A stretch of 64,000 nt of DNA from Treponema sp. UBA6988 (GCA_002448445.1 DJYC01000041.1:5528-69527); one strand, 5' to 3'. Positions 25,094-33,825 are shown, numbered from the stretch's first letter. Made by a program: numbers and translations. The notes: generated by a model not told the origin, from the sequence alone.

Positions 25094-26515
25094 ATGGCTA
25101 AGAAAAAAGGTTCTATTGTATATAAATGTTCCAATTGCTCTTATACGCAGCCGGGGTGGCTTGGACGCTGCCCGAATTGCGGCGAGTGGAATTCCATGCA
25201 GGAGTGCATTGTTGACCCGAATGCGGCGACTCCTTCTTTGGCTGTGGACGGGACTGCCGTAAAGGTGAAGCCTGTTCCGATGGCAAAGATTTCTGTGCAG
25301 GATGAAGGGCGCATTTCTACTGGCAGTGCGGAATTTGACCGCGTGCTTGGGGGCGGGGCTGTTAGGCGGTCTGCAATTTTGATTGGCGGTGAGCCTGGCA
25401 TTGGAAAGTCTACGCTTTTGATTCAGACTGCCGCTTCTTTTTTGAAGACTGCCACTTCTTCTTTGAAGAATGTGCCTTCTTCTTTAAAGAACGCGCCTTC
25501 TGCAAGGGGGGCGTCAGGGCACAGGGTTCTTTATGTTTCGGGCGAGGAGTCTGCTTCACAGATAAAGGGGCGGGCTGTAAGGCTTGGGCTGGACACTGAT
25601 GCGGTGGAGATTTTGTGTACGCTCCGGCTTGAGGATATTCTTGATGCGCTTGACTCTTTGAATCCTTCCTTTGTGATAATTGATTCTATTCAAACGGTGT
25701 ATTCGGTTCAGGCGGGGATTGTTCCAGGTACTGTTAGCCAGCTTAAGTATTGCGCGAACGAACTTATTTCTTGGGTAAAGGAAAGGGACAGCGTTCTTTT
25801 TATGACTGCCCACGTTACCAAGGCCGGTGACATTGCGGGGCCAAAGAGTCTTGAGCACATGGTGGACACAGTTATTTCTTTTGAGCGCAGCAATGACGAG
25901 GTGCGTTTTTTGCGGGCTACTAAAAATCGCTTTGGTTCAATAGACGAGCTTGGCATTTTTGAGATGGAGGAGAAAGGGCTTAGGGAAGTTGCGGATCCTT
26001 CATCACTTTTTCTTACGCGTAGGGAAGGTAGTACCCCTGCCGGTATTGCCTGTGCCTGTGTTTTTGAAGGAACTAGGGCTTTTGTTGTAGAGATTCAGGC
26101 GCTTACGGTTCCTGCAAAGGCTTCCATGAACCGGGTGTATTCGGATAAGGTTGATTCTGCCCGGGTTAGCCGTGTGGCGGCTGTTCTTGAAAAAAGGGCG
26201 GGAATTAAGTTTAGCGACCAGGATTTGTATATTAACGTTGCGGGCGGGGTGCGGCTTACGGAAAGCGCTATAGATGTGGCTCTTGCGGCTGCCCTTTATT
26301 CAGCACGGACTGATTTGGCTCTTCCGGAAAAGACTGTGGTGACAGGTGAACTTAGCCTTGCGGGGGAGATTCGGCCTGTTAGCAAGATTAAGCAGAGGAT
26401 AAAGACTGCGCGGGAGCTTGGCTTTGACAATATTGTTGCGCCGGGGAAGGAAAGCGGTACCAAGGGGGCTAATTCTGTTAAGGATTTGCTGGGCGTGCTT
26501 TTTGCGGGGAAGTAG
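25094..26515 (+). CDS. radA: DNA repair protein RadA
   Basis: A RecA-like branch-migration ATPase of 473 residues that helps resolve recombination intermediates. The N-terminal C4 zinc finger (CSNCSYTQPGWLGRCPNCGEW) is near residues 10-31. Walker A GEPGIGKST is near 99 and the RadA-specific KNRFGS motif near 278. The C-terminal half is Lon-protease-like (GGVRLTE...GELSLAGEIRPV). ATG 25094 has AAGGAAAT upstream and gives the usual MAKKK start. Between Walker A and VLYVSGEES there is an unusual Ser/Leu/Lys-rich repeat insertion of about 25 residues. Confidence 0.96.
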   Translation: MAKKKGSIVYKCSNCSYTQPGWLGRCPNCGEWNSMQECIVDPNAATPSLAVDGTAVKVKPVPMAKISVQDEGRISTGSAEFDRVLGGGAVRRSAILIGGEPGIGKSTLLIQTAASFLKTATSSLKNVPSSLKNAPSARGASGHRVLYVSGEESASQIKGRAVRLGLDTDAVEILCTLRLEDILDALDSLNPSFVIIDSIQTVYSVQAGIVPGTVSQLKYCANELISWVKERDSVLFMTAHVTKAGDIAGPKSLEHMVDTVISFERSNDEVRFLRATKNRFGSIDELGIFEMEEKGLREVADPSSLFLTRREGSTPAGIACACVFEGTRAFVVEIQALTVPAKASMNRVYSDKVDSARVSRVAAVLEKRAGIKFSDQDLYINVAGGVRLTESAIDVALAAALYSARTDLALPEKTVVTGELSLAGEIRPVSKIKQRIKTARELGFDNIVAPGKESGTKGANSVKDLLGVLFAGK

Positions 26516-26529
26516 CTTATGGTGGCGGT

Positions 26530-26558
26530 TTGCTCTTGTCCTGTGACTGTGCTATAAT
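26530..26558 (+). promoter_or_regulatory. Promoter of the 141-residue gene
   Basis: TTGCTC and TATAAT are separated by 17 bases, with a short leader before the ATG at 26577. Confidence 0.6.
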
Positions 26559-26576
26559 GGGCTAAAGGCGGAAACT

Positions 26577-27002
26577 ATGTTTGGAATGAACGATGAAGAT
26601 TTGTTTGTGTTTTTGGGGGCTGTTGCGGACGACACTGTTCTTGGCGTGGAAGAAGCGACTCTTTTTGCCAAGACCGAAGTTTTTAGCGAGATAGACATTC
26701 AGGCTGAAGGTTCAAAGATAAAGGGCTGTCTTTTCTTTGGCAGAAGGGGTGCCTATTTTTACACTGAACCAAAGAACGTGCATTATGATTGGCAGAGGCA
26801 GCTCTTGAAATTTAAAAAGCTTAAGTGTGCTGAATTTTCCGCTGATTCAAAGAAGAAGTCTCTTAGGGTAAGCTTTAAGGGACGCTCCGGTTGCGAAATG
26901 GAGTTTACGCTGGAACTGGAGCGTGAGGCATCCGGCTTGATAGAGGCTTTTGAAGATTACGCAGCCCGCTGTTCAAAGCCTTCTTCTACCAGTGAATCTT
27001 AG
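26577..27002 (+). CDS. Conserved-looking cytoplasmic protein, function unknown
   Basis: A 141-residue soluble protein rich in alternating beta-strands (DIQAEGSKIKGCLFFGRRGAYF). It has no signal peptide or membrane segment and I do not recognise the family. Its own promoter lies 18 bases upstream of the ATG. The 3' end overlaps the convergent outer-membrane gene by 17 bases. It follows radA by 61 bases. Confidence 0.7.
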   Translation: MFGMNDEDLFVFLGAVADDTVLGVEEATLFAKTEVFSEIDIQAEGSKIKGCLFFGRRGAYFYTEPKNVHYDWQRQLLKFKKLKCAEFSADSKKKSLRVSFKGRSGCEMEFTLELEREASGLIEAFEDYAARCSKPSSTSES

Positions 27003-27888
27003 CACCTATTGCGGCACCGTGTCCCTTTACGTTTAAGAGAGGGTTGTGGGTGTACTTCCATGCTCCGTAGGCTTCAACGCGCGGGGCAACCATTGCTCCT
27101 ACTTCCAGGTGGGATTCGTAGATGGTTCCAACATCGTACTTGTCGTAGAGTGACTGGATTGTGCCCCGCCATTCGATAAGGATGGGGTCTACCGGATAGG
27201 ATTTTGCGATAAGTCCGAATGTAATGCCTTTGCAGTCGATTGCTCCGTACCACTTTGACCACTGCAGGTATGCGGCAAGGCTGAGCGGGTTTGTGTACCA
27301 GAGGGAAATCTGTCCTCCAAGGCGGACGTTTCCTGCGTACTTGCGGCCAGTGTCGTAGATGTCAATTGCCACTTCTGGCGGTGGAAGCTGGGAGGGGTGT
27401 TCTTCAAAGTCATTGTTGTCTTCCCATTCGCCTGTGGGGTAGTAGATTGTGTTTTCTATTACGGGGCCTATGAACTTCCACAGTATTCCTTCCAGTCGGC
27501 TTTCGTTACCCCATACTTTTTTGGGGAAGATGAATGCGTTTGATTCAATCTCGAAACGCCAGTCCTGGTATGCAACGGAGTCGGGGGCTGAGCCGAAGAG
27601 TTCTGCAAAGGAGAGGTATTTTCCGTTTGCGTAGGGGTAGGTGTCAAAGGAGACGGTGAAGTTGTTCACGAGCCACAAAAGGCCAAGTATGTCGTCTATT
27701 ATGTGGTCGCCGTAATCGCTGGATGAACTGAATTCGTCGATTTTGTCTTCTACGATGCTTTGGGCAATCGTGGATTTTCCAGAACTTGCCACAAGGGTTT
27801 CCTGACTAAAGGAAATTTCTGCGAAGAGGGGGATGCTTGATGCTGCCAATAAGGATGAGAGAATTCCGGCTGCTATCTTTTTTTTCAT
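26986..27888 (-). CDS. Probable outer-membrane protein
   Basis: A 300-residue exported protein with a signal peptide (KKKIAAGILSSLLAAS...LFAE). It is rich in aromatic amphipathic strands, as in treponemal barrel proteins of unknown function. ATG 27888 is chosen because CAGGAGG lies just upstream; the longer reading adds 36 unlikely residues. The gene ends inside the convergent 141-residue gene. A minus-strand TTGCAG and TATA-rich region between 27905 and 27945 may be the promoter. Confidence 0.78.
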   Translation of the reverse strand: MKKKIAAGILSSLLAASSIPLFAEISFSQETLVASSGKSTIAQSIVEDKIDEFSSSSDYGDHIIDDILGLLWLVNNFTVSFDTYPYANGKYLSFAELFGSAPDSVAYQDWRFEIESNAFIFPKKVWGNESRLEGILWKFIGPVIENTIYYPTGEWEDNNDFEEHPSQLPPPEVAIDIYDTGRKYAGNVRLGGQISLWYTNPLSLAAYLQWSKWYGAIDCKGITFGLIAKSYPVDPILIEWRGTIQSLYDKYDVGTIYESHLEVGAMVAPRVEAYGAWKYTHNPLLNVKGHGAAIGAKIHW

Positions 27889-28066
27889 ATAAACCTCCTG
27901 TTTACAGATACTATATACTATAAAACATATACTTCTGCAACTTGTAACATGCATCTTGCCTAGGCCTATTTGCAACTTGCACTGGTGGCGGTGCATCTTG
28001 CCAAAGGGGGCTTGCCGGAACTGAATGAGCGTCCTTGTTTGAAAAATGCACTTGGCTTTTGCAATT

Positions 28067-28822
28067 CTATTTCTTTGCCACGATTACCATTGTCTTTGCG
28101 TTGTAGTCGTAGGGTGAAAGGTCAAAGCCTCCGTAGACTTCTGCAGAAGAAAAGCCGTTTTGCAGCAGCAGGTCCCTTAGCTGTGGGGCGGAATAAAGCC
28201 TTTGCACAAATTCATGCTCCATGCGGCTGCCGTCCGGGTCCAGGAGAATCCACTTGGAACGCAAGCCTTCCCATGCTCCGTCCACGGTAAATTTTGTTAG
28301 CACGGTCTTTCCTGCCCTCTCAAACCATTCGCCTTCCGTGAACCATCTTACCGCAGTTTCCCGGCTTATGCATTCAAGGATGAATGTTCCACCGTCTTTT
28401 AGGGTGTAACTAATGTTCCTTGCAATGCGGAGGTCTTCTTCTATGCTGTCGCAGTAACCAAAGGAATTGTATATGTTTACCGCCGCATCAAATTTCTTTT
28501 CCGGTGGAACAGAAAAAGTCCTCATGTCCGCATTTACAAGCTCCAGAGAAACTCCCTCCGCTTCGGCACTTTCCTTTGCGGCTACAAGGAATGGCTCTGT
28601 TATGTCCACGCCGGTAACGTCCATTCCGCAAAGGGCAAGTTCTACGCTTATCCTTCCAAGTGCACAGCATGCGTCAAGAACGCGGTCGCCTTTTTTTAGC
28701 CCGGCAATTTTGCAGCAGCTTTCCGCAACCCCGTGAGCCTCTGCCCAGTGGACTTCGTCAAACATGATTGGGGCGTAGTTTAGCCAAAAGCTTTCGTTTT
28801 CAAACCATTGTTTCTTTTTCAT
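28067..28822 (-). CDS. Class I SAM-dependent methyltransferase
   Basis: A 251-residue methyltransferase. The SAM-binding motif VLDACCALGRISVELAL is near residues 48-64, with an acidic residue ending strand 2 (VTGVDIT) and a following NADMRTF segment. The N-terminal FENESFWLNYAPIMFDE block resembles small-molecule methyltransferases. The substrate is unknown. The ATG has AGGAAG upstream and a TTGCAG-17-CATAAT promoter. Confidence 0.88.
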   Translation of the reverse strand: MKKKQWFENESFWLNYAPIMFDEVHWAEAHGVAESCCKIAGLKKGDRVLDACCALGRISVELALCGMDVTGVDITEPFLVAAKESAEAEGVSLELVNADMRTFSVPPEKKFDAAVNIYNSFGYCDSIEEDLRIARNISYTLKDGGTFILECISRETAVRWFTEGEWFERAGKTVLTKFTVDGAWEGLRSKWILLDPDGSRMEHEFVQRLYSAPQLRDLLLQNGFSSAEVYGGFDLSPYDYNAKTMVIVAKK

Positions 28823-28834
28823 AGTATGCTTCCT

Positions 28835-28863
28835 ATTATGAATCTTTTGTTTGCTGTCTGCAA
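28835..28863 (-). promoter_or_regulatory. Promoter of the methyltransferase gene
   Basis: On the minus strand TTGCAG and CATAAT are separated by 17 bases. Confidence 0.55.
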
Positions 28864-29106
28864 GAGCTTTTTTTTAAGAAATGGAAATCTGTTTTGGGAT
28901 TGGGGGCTGTTTGGGAGGGGGTGACTTGTTTGAGGCGGCTGTCTAGGTATGAGTTTTTTTTAGCAGATTATCGGGTCTGACCTAATATGTTACTTGCCAA
29001 TCCATATCGAGCCATGGAGGGCGGCTTAGCAACATGCAGAATTGAGAAGCGATTCTGCAATCCCAAAAAAATCTACGGATGGATTTTTTTGGGTCAAGAA
29101 ACCTAC

Positions 29107-29195
29107 GCGGGATTGTAGGGGCGGCGTAGCCGTTGCCGCGAAGCGGTAATGGAGGCGAAAGCCGGAACCCCGGAAAGCCCGTGGCGCAAAGTAGT
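29107..29195 (+). repeat. Dispersed structured repeat, copy 5 (core only)
   Basis: The core has a TTGCCGC-gaa-GCGGTAA stem (one mismatch). The next mini-hairpin is GGC-gaaa-GCC, the reverse of the GCC/GGC arms in other copies, so pairing is kept while the bases swap. The rest of 28864-29303 shows no gene. Confidence 0.65.
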
Positions 29196-29372
29196 GTTCG
29201 GTCGAGTTAGCAGGACGCTTTATGGTAGAGCAGATAGAGATTCGTCCAGAAAAAAAGATCCAATAAAATAAACTAAGCGCCAACTGGATTTTTTTTTGTT
29301 TTTATGGTAAGTTTTTGGAACTTTATAAAAGTGCCCTGCGCTTTTTTTGCGTGTCGGTGCGAGGAGTTTATT

Positions 29373-29966
29373 GTGAAAAAATTATTTGCGGCAATTTCTT
29401 TGATGATGGTCTTTGCAATCCTGTTTGCTTCATGCGGAAATTCAAAGGTGAACAAGGCTTATAGCGATGCAGTTGTATGGAGCAAGGCAGAAGACAAGGA
29501 TCCGGGAAGCAGCGAGACGAACGAACTGTTCAAGAAGTATATTTCTTCTCTTGCCCAGCTTAACAAGGAAGAACGCGGCCAGCTGGTGGAAAAGCTAAAG
29601 AAGGCAAAGCTTGATACATGTGCAACGATTGCAAAGCTTGACGTTCAGAAGGCAAAAAAGATAATTGATTCTTTGGAAGATGCTACCACTGACGGAGTGA
29701 ATAAATTCCTTGATGTTGTAGAAAGCGGCATAGAAAGTTTTGACACGGAAACATTGGAAAGCGCTCTTGAGCAGTTTGGAAATTCTGCCGAGACTGCTGG
29801 GGCTGCCGCCGAGTCTGCAATTGATGATTTTGCTTCTTCCACGGAGTCTGCCCTTAAGGGAATAGACATGGACGAACTGGACAGCGAAATCTCCAATGCA
29901 CTTGAAGGTGTGTTCAGCGGACTTGATTCACTTGGTTCAGCAGATTCAGATTCAGACGAAGACTAA
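29373..29966 (+). CDS. Lipoprotein of unknown function
   Basis: A 197-residue probable lipoprotein with a GTG start. GAGGAG lies 6 bases before the GTG at 29373, and the resulting signal peptide ends in ILFASC, a good lipobox. The longer reading from 29304 has no such signals. The mature part is helical, and its C-terminal third is an acidic, Ser/Ala-rich low-complexity segment (many SALE, DSD runs). No family recognised. Confidence 0.75.
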   Translation: MKKLFAAISLMMVFAILFASCGNSKVNKAYSDAVVWSKAEDKDPGSSETNELFKKYISSLAQLNKEERGQLVEKLKKAKLDTCATIAKLDVQKAKKIIDSLEDATTDGVNKFLDVVESGIESFDTETLESALEQFGNSAETAGAAAESAIDDFASSTESALKGIDMDELDSEISNALEGVFSGLDSLGSADSDSDED

Positions 29967-29986
29967 AGGCGCGGGGCGGACCACTT

Positions 29987-30680
29987 GTCACCATGAACTT
30001 GTTTCAGGGTCTGTAAAAGTTGTGGCTGAATGTTTTACGAATGCTAAAATTACTTGCTTGCAAGTGCGTGCAGCATGACGGCGTTCGTCGTGGTGAAGTT
30101 TTTTTACTAACACAAAGAATCGTTCCCTGAGCCAGTCGCAGGGAACTGTTTTCAAAGAAGCCCTTCGGCAAGCTCAGGAACCGCCTGTCGATAAACTCAG
30201 TGCTCTTCTGTCACCCTGAACTTGTTTCAGGGTCTGTAAAAGTTGTGGCAGAATGTTTTACGAATGCTAAAATTACTTGCTTGCAAGTGCGTGCAGCATG
30301 ACGGCGTTCGTCGTGGTGAAGTTTTTTTACTAACACAAAGAATCGTTCCCTGAGCCAGTCGCAGGGAACTGTTTTCAAAGAAGCCCTTCGACAGGCTCAG
30401 GGACCACCCTTCGATAAACTCAGTGCTCTTCTGTCACCCTGAACTTGTTTCAGGGTTTGTAAAAGTTGTGGCTGAATGTTTTACGAATGCTAAAATTACT
30501 TGCTTGCAAGTGCGTGCAGCATGACGGTTGTTCGTTGTGGTGAAGTTTTTTTACTAACACAAATAATCGTTCCCTGAGCCAGTCGCAGGAAACTGTTTTC
30601 AAAGAAGTCCTTCGACAAACTCAGGGACCACCCTTCGACAGGCTCAGGGACCACCCTTCGACAGGCTCAGGGACCACCCG
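29987..30680. repeat. 223-bp tandem repeat, three units, plus short satellite
   Basis: Units start at 29987, 30210 and 30433, each with GTCACC(C/A)TGAACTTG. They contain GTTCCCTGAGCCAGTCGCAG and a CCCTTCG(A/G)CA motif. The last unit ends in about three copies of a 23-bp unit, CCACCCTTCGACAGGCTCAG plus GGA. No gene lies here. Confidence 0.9.
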
Positions 30681-30704
30681 CCAACAATCCGCTTGATTCA
30701 GCTG

Positions 30705-31667
30705 CTATACAATCCCCAGAATCTGTGCAAGATAGATGAATGCCGGCGCACCCAAAACGCAAAGAGCCGATGTTAGGGCAACAATAAGACCCGCGTAGTG
30801 GGCATCCTTCTTGAACACAACCGCAAGAGAAGTAATGCTCATTCCCACAGGACAAAGAGCTGCAATGTATGCCGTAACCGTCATAAGGCGAATGTCTTCC
30901 ACACTAGAAAGCAGCATGGGCAAAAGCCGTGCCGTCGCAGCAATAACCGCAAGCGCAGCAAGAGGGCAAAGCACAAGCCTTACCGCAACCGTCCAGCCCG
31001 CCCTAAGCGCAAGAGACCTTTTCCCTTCCCCCTTCTTAAAGTCAGCAAAAATCATCCCCAAAAGAATCATGCTCAAAGCTGTATTCATCTGACCAATATA
31101 GCCAATCGGTTTGGAAAGAATGTCTGGCAGCGTCCCCGGAAAGCAAAAGAGGATAAAGCCCGCAACCACCGCAATAACGTTGGGGTTAAAGACAATCTTT
31201 TTAATGTCAAACCTGCAACCCAAAGCAAGCGGTGCAAAAATCCAAAGCAGGATGTTAAAGTTCACAAGGTAGCCCATCAGGTAAAAAACGCCTTCCTTAC
31301 CAAGCACCCCGTTAATCAGCGGAATGCCAATAAAACCGCTGTTGGTAAAAATAACGCCAACCCGGTCAATACCGTCAAGCTCCTTACCCTCCAGACTGCG
31401 GCTCCGAATAAAAATGCACGCTGTAACCATCATTGCAATGTGAACGGCAAAGCAAAGGCCTATCATCACCGCAAGCCCCTTTATCTTCTGCGGATTGTAG
31501 GGAATGTCAAAAGAAGAAAGAAGCATGCAGGGGTTAACAAGGTAAAGCATGGTCTTGCTTACAAAAGAAATTTCCTGGTTTGCAAATTTAAATTTCTTAG
31601 AAAAAACAAAGGCAACCACAACCACAATCATCATGTAGCAGAGCTGCTTAAAAACAAGAATAGCCAT
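30705..31667 (-). CDS. AEC-family transporter (auxin efflux carrier-like)
   Basis: A 320-residue inner-membrane permease with about ten hydrophobic segments. It carries the family signature of a helix-breaking Asn/Pro motif in repeat 1 (YLVNPCMLLSSFDIP) and FTNSGFIGIPLINGVLG near residue 103. Members export or import malate, malonate or similar acids; the substrate is unknown here. ATG 31667 is chosen because a TATACT box ends 6 bases upstream, and the longer reading would start upstream of that box. The minus-strand -35 is weak. Confidence 0.88.
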   Translation of the reverse strand: MAILVFKQLCYMMIVVVVAFVFSKKFKFANQEISFVSKTMLYLVNPCMLLSSFDIPYNPQKIKGLAVMIGLCFAVHIAMMVTACIFIRSRSLEGKELDGIDRVGVIFTNSGFIGIPLINGVLGKEGVFYLMGYLVNFNILLWIFAPLALGCRFDIKKIVFNPNVIAVVAGFILFCFPGTLPDILSKPIGYIGQMNTALSMILLGMIFADFKKGEGKRSLALRAGWTVAVRLVLCPLAALAVIAATARLLPMLLSSVEDIRLMTVTAYIAALCPVGMSITSLAVVFKKDAHYAGLIVALTSALCVLGAPAFIYLAQILGIV

Positions 31668-31740
31668 GCGTGCAGTATATATTTTTTTTGCAAAAATTAA
31701 AAGCATTTTTTTTATACTATTGAGCTCTTCCCAAAATGTC

Positions 31741-31761
31741 ATTCCGAACTCGTTTCGGAAT
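31741..31761. repeat. Short palindrome ATTCCGAA/TTCGGAAT
   Basis: A perfect 8-bp-arm palindrome with a 5-base centre after a TGTC, of the common TCATTCCG intergenic class. Confidence 0.5.
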
Positions 31762-31865
31762 CTACGAAGCTGGATGCTAAAAAAAAGTCAGCATAACAAA
31801 GCGAGTTTTGAAACTGCCTATATTCTTCTGGACGGTACTTTTTTATGTTTTACCATTTTACTCTT

Positions 31866-32020
31866 TGGCTAATCCGACCGCCCATGCCTTTGCGTCACCG
31901 CCCTTCCGGGGTTCCCTAACGGTCATTGACGGTGAAAGAGCCGCCCCTTCGACAGGCTCAGGGAGCGTCTCTTTCACCGTCAACGCTGTCGCGCCCCTCC
32001 ACGGCGGCGTAGGTTCAGCA
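31866..32020 (-). repeat. Dispersed structured repeat, copy 6
   Basis: A minus-strand core (GGAACCCCGGAA, GGCGGTGACGC) is interrupted by a long GACGGTGAAAGAG/CTCTTTCACCGTC stem. The loop of that stem carries the CTTCGACAGGCTCAGGGA unit. It fills most of the gap before the 161-residue lipoprotein gene. Confidence 0.6.
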
Positions 32021-32092
32021 AAGCCATTCCTCCATGCGCTCATTATGTAATATCAAGAACCAAGAAAAAAATTATTTTTTCTTAAATTTTTC

Positions 32093-32120
32093 TGGACAGC
32101 GGAAAATCTTGGGTTATATT
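32093..32120 (+). promoter_or_regulatory. Promoter of the 161-residue lipoprotein gene
   Basis: TGGACA and TATATT are separated by 16 bases; AAGGAG lies 6 bases before the ATG at 32140. Confidence 0.6.
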
Positions 32121-32139
32121 CTATGGTAAGGAGAAAAAT

Positions 32140-32625
32140 ATGAAAATGATGAACCTTGCAGTTATTGCAACTCTTGCAGCTTCTGTGTGCCTTGCAGGAT
32201 GTGCCACAACCACCAAGAAAGCCGTAGCGGGTGCAGCGGTTAATACGGTGGCAAGTGCGGCATCAAGCAAGTCTACGGACAAAAAATCAGAATCAAAGCA
32301 GGCAAAATCCACTGAATTCAACATTGCTTACGGCGACTTTGAGACAATGCAGACCGTGGCAAAAAAGCTCCAGAACAGGGGCTATAAGGACGGCCAGGAA
32401 ATCACAATCGACGGTGACCTTTCTTTAGGCTTTATGTCTGCCTCCATTGGCCAAAGCAAGGGCGGCATGTTCGTTGGAACTACGCTCGAAGTAAACGGCT
32501 GGAAACTTGATGACTTCCCCGAAGACGAGTCCCGCGTAAAGGTAACCGCAAAAGTTGTTACCAATAAGGAAGCTTTCTTCCAGTATCTTAAGGCCAATCC
32601 TAGCGACGTAAAAGTTATAGAATAA
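32140..32625 (+). CDS. Lipoprotein of unknown function
   Basis: A 161-residue probable lipoprotein with a classic lipobox LAGC. It is followed by a Thr/Lys/Ser-rich linker and a small alpha/beta domain (YGDFETMQTVAKKLQNRGY, VTNKEAFFQYLKANPSDVKVIE). The family is not recognised. A good promoter and Shine-Dalgarno sequence support the start. A terminator lies about 110 bases after the stop. Confidence 0.8.
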   Translation: MKMMNLAVIATLAASVCLAGCATTTKKAVAGAAVNTVASAASSKSTDKKSESKQAKSTEFNIAYGDFETMQTVAKKLQNRGYKDGQEITIDGDLSLGFMSASIGQSKGGMFVGTTLEVNGWKLDDFPEDESRVKVTAKVVTNKEAFFQYLKANPSDVKVIE

Positions 32626-32652
32626 ACCTGTAAAAATGTCTTCTTTGCTGTT

Positions 32653-32706
32653 ATGGCTGCACTGGCATTGATGGTTTGCTTCGCAGGTTACAGGAACAAA
32701 AATTGA
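32653..32706 (+). pseudogene. Decayed small lipoprotein signal sequence
   Basis: The frame MAALALMVCFAGY with 5 further residues looks like a lipoprotein signal peptide whose lipobox cysteine has become tyrosine. It stops immediately. It could be a 17-residue peptide, but a remnant is more likely. Confidence 0.35.
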
Positions 32707-32734
32707 GTACACCGTAACACTCAATAAGATGGCT

Positions 32735-32769
32735 TTTTCCCCTGCAAGCTTTATGCAGGGGATTTTTTT
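32735..32769 (+). terminator. Rho-independent terminator after the 161-residue lipoprotein gene
   Basis: CCCCTGCA/TGCAGGGG with a 7-base loop is followed by a run of T. Confidence 0.8.
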
Positions 32770-32777
32770 ATAAAGCC

Positions 32778-32981
32778 TTAATACTCCACGCCCCATTCTT
32801 TTTCCGTCTTGCGGCTTTTGCAGTGCGGACATTTTGGATGGGCTGGTCCTGGCATAAATCTGCTTAATGGCTCATCTTCTGCATATTTCTGCTTCTTGCC
32901 TTCTTCTGTATCTCTGCCAGAAAACCTTTCCCCACAATTTTTACAGACAAATATAGTCTCCCCAAAGCTTGGCATAAACAT
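32778..32981 (-). CDS. Small zinc-ribbon protein
   Basis: A 67-residue protein with two CxxC pairs (VCKNCGE near the start, KCPHCKSRK near the end), as in small zinc-binding ribbons. The ATG at 32981 has AAGGAGG 6 bases upstream; an ATG at 32987 would abut the Shine-Dalgarno sequence. Function unknown. It is the distal member of the group of genes whose promoters carry TGACA-N5-TGTCA, 12 bases and a -10 box. Confidence 0.8.
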   Translation of the reverse strand: MFMPSFGETIFVCKNCGERFSGRDTEEGKKQKYAEDEPLSRFMPGPAHPKCPHCKSRKTEKEWGVEY

Positions 32982-33012
32982 GGGCATCCTCCTTATGTGC
33001 TTTCTTGACCTT

Positions 33013-33045
33013 ACTATATCCTACCACCTGTGACAAATAATGTCA
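33013..33045 (-). promoter_or_regulatory. TGACA-N5-TGTCA promoter, copy 1 (zinc-ribbon gene)
   Basis: The inverted repeat is at 33031-33045. Read on the minus strand, 12 bases separate it from TATAGT. No good -35 hexamer is present; the inverted repeat occupies that position. Confidence 0.75.
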
Positions 33046-33068
33046 TGGGTGTTTTTATGGGGATTTTG

Positions 33069-33454
33069 TATAATAGTGGGTATGAAACCCTAGATTCCCT
33101 CTTGTGCGGCATGCAGTAAAATTGCTTTCGGACAAACTCTCCGCAAATCTTGGCTATGTATACGAAAATGTGATTGCACAGATGCTGAAGGCAAAAGGCG
33201 ACGAGTTGTTTTATTACACTTTTCCGAGTGCAACTTCAAACCATAATTACGAAATTGACTTCATTGTTTCCAGAAAAAATAAAATCTGCCCCATTGAATC
33301 AAAATCCGGCGATTACCGGCGGCACAAGTCGCTCGACTATTTTGCACAAAAATTTTCAAATCATATCCTGAACCGCTATCTTGTTTATACAAAAGATTTC
33401 AGAAAAGATGACACCATCCTTTGCCTGCCTCTGTATTTGGTTCCGTTTTTATAA
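33069..33454 (+). pseudogene. Remnant of an AAA/DUF4143 ATPase gene
   Basis: A TATAAT box is followed 7 bases later by ATG AAA CCC TAG. The frame from 33104 then encodes about 116 residues matching only the C-terminal DUF4143 part of such ATPases (LGYVYENVIAQMLK, NYEIDFIVSRKNKICPIESKSG). The ATPase domain and Walker motifs are missing. The first codons and the tail probably come from one gene after a large internal deletion. Confidence 0.7.
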
Positions 33455-33514
33455 GATGCAGAATAGCAAACTGTACCGCCGGATTCTTTTGCTTGTAGGA
33501 GCTATGCTTGCAGC

Positions 33515-33745
33515 TTAGCAAGGTTCCGCTACGGCAGTACCTTCGTCTGGAAGTTCTCCGGTAAGAGCGCGCCTTGCGGCATCAATAACATCCTTGCAGT
33601 CACCAGAAAAATCCCTGGCTGTCTTCTTAATCTTGTCCTTCACATTCTTTAGTCCCGGCTTTGTTTCCGCATAGTCCGAAAGCTTTTTAGCCGCCACCGT
33701 TACCAATGCTGCCGTAACGCACGTTCCCAAAAACTTCTTTATCAT
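33515..33745 (-). CDS. Small membrane-associated protein
   Basis: A 76-residue protein with one N-terminal hydrophobic segment (FLGTCVTAALVTVAA) and a charged helical tail, similar in build to YtxH-type stress proteins. Function unknown. AAGGAG lies 6 bases before the ATG. Its promoter carries the shared TGACA-N5-TGTCA box, which groups it with the neighbouring island genes. Confidence 0.75.
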   Translation of the reverse strand: MIKKFLGTCVTAALVTVAAKKLSDYAETKPGLKNVKDKIKKTARDFSGDCKDVIDAARRALTGELPDEGTAVAEPC

Positions 33746-33779
33746 ATTTTCTCCTTGGAGCGATTGCCCCTATGATTTT

Positions 33780-33812
33780 AGTATATGTTGCGCGGGGTGA
33801 CAAATAGTGTCG
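33780..33812 (-). promoter_or_regulatory. TGACA-N5-TGTCA promoter, copy 2 (76-residue gene)
   Basis: The repeat at 33798-33812 has one half-site change (CGACA on the minus strand). It is followed after 12 bases by TATACT. Confidence 0.75.
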
Positions 33813-33825
33813 TGGGAAAATGGAT

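Noticed and set aside
29987..30680. CRISPR array
   Set aside because: Units are 223 bp and contiguous with no unique spacers, and no cas gene is present.
30798..31700. A 300-codon open frame antisense to the AEC transporter
   Set aside because: Composition is extremely Lys/Asn/Arg-rich, typical of a shadow of a hydrophobic gene; the minus-strand frame matches a known family.
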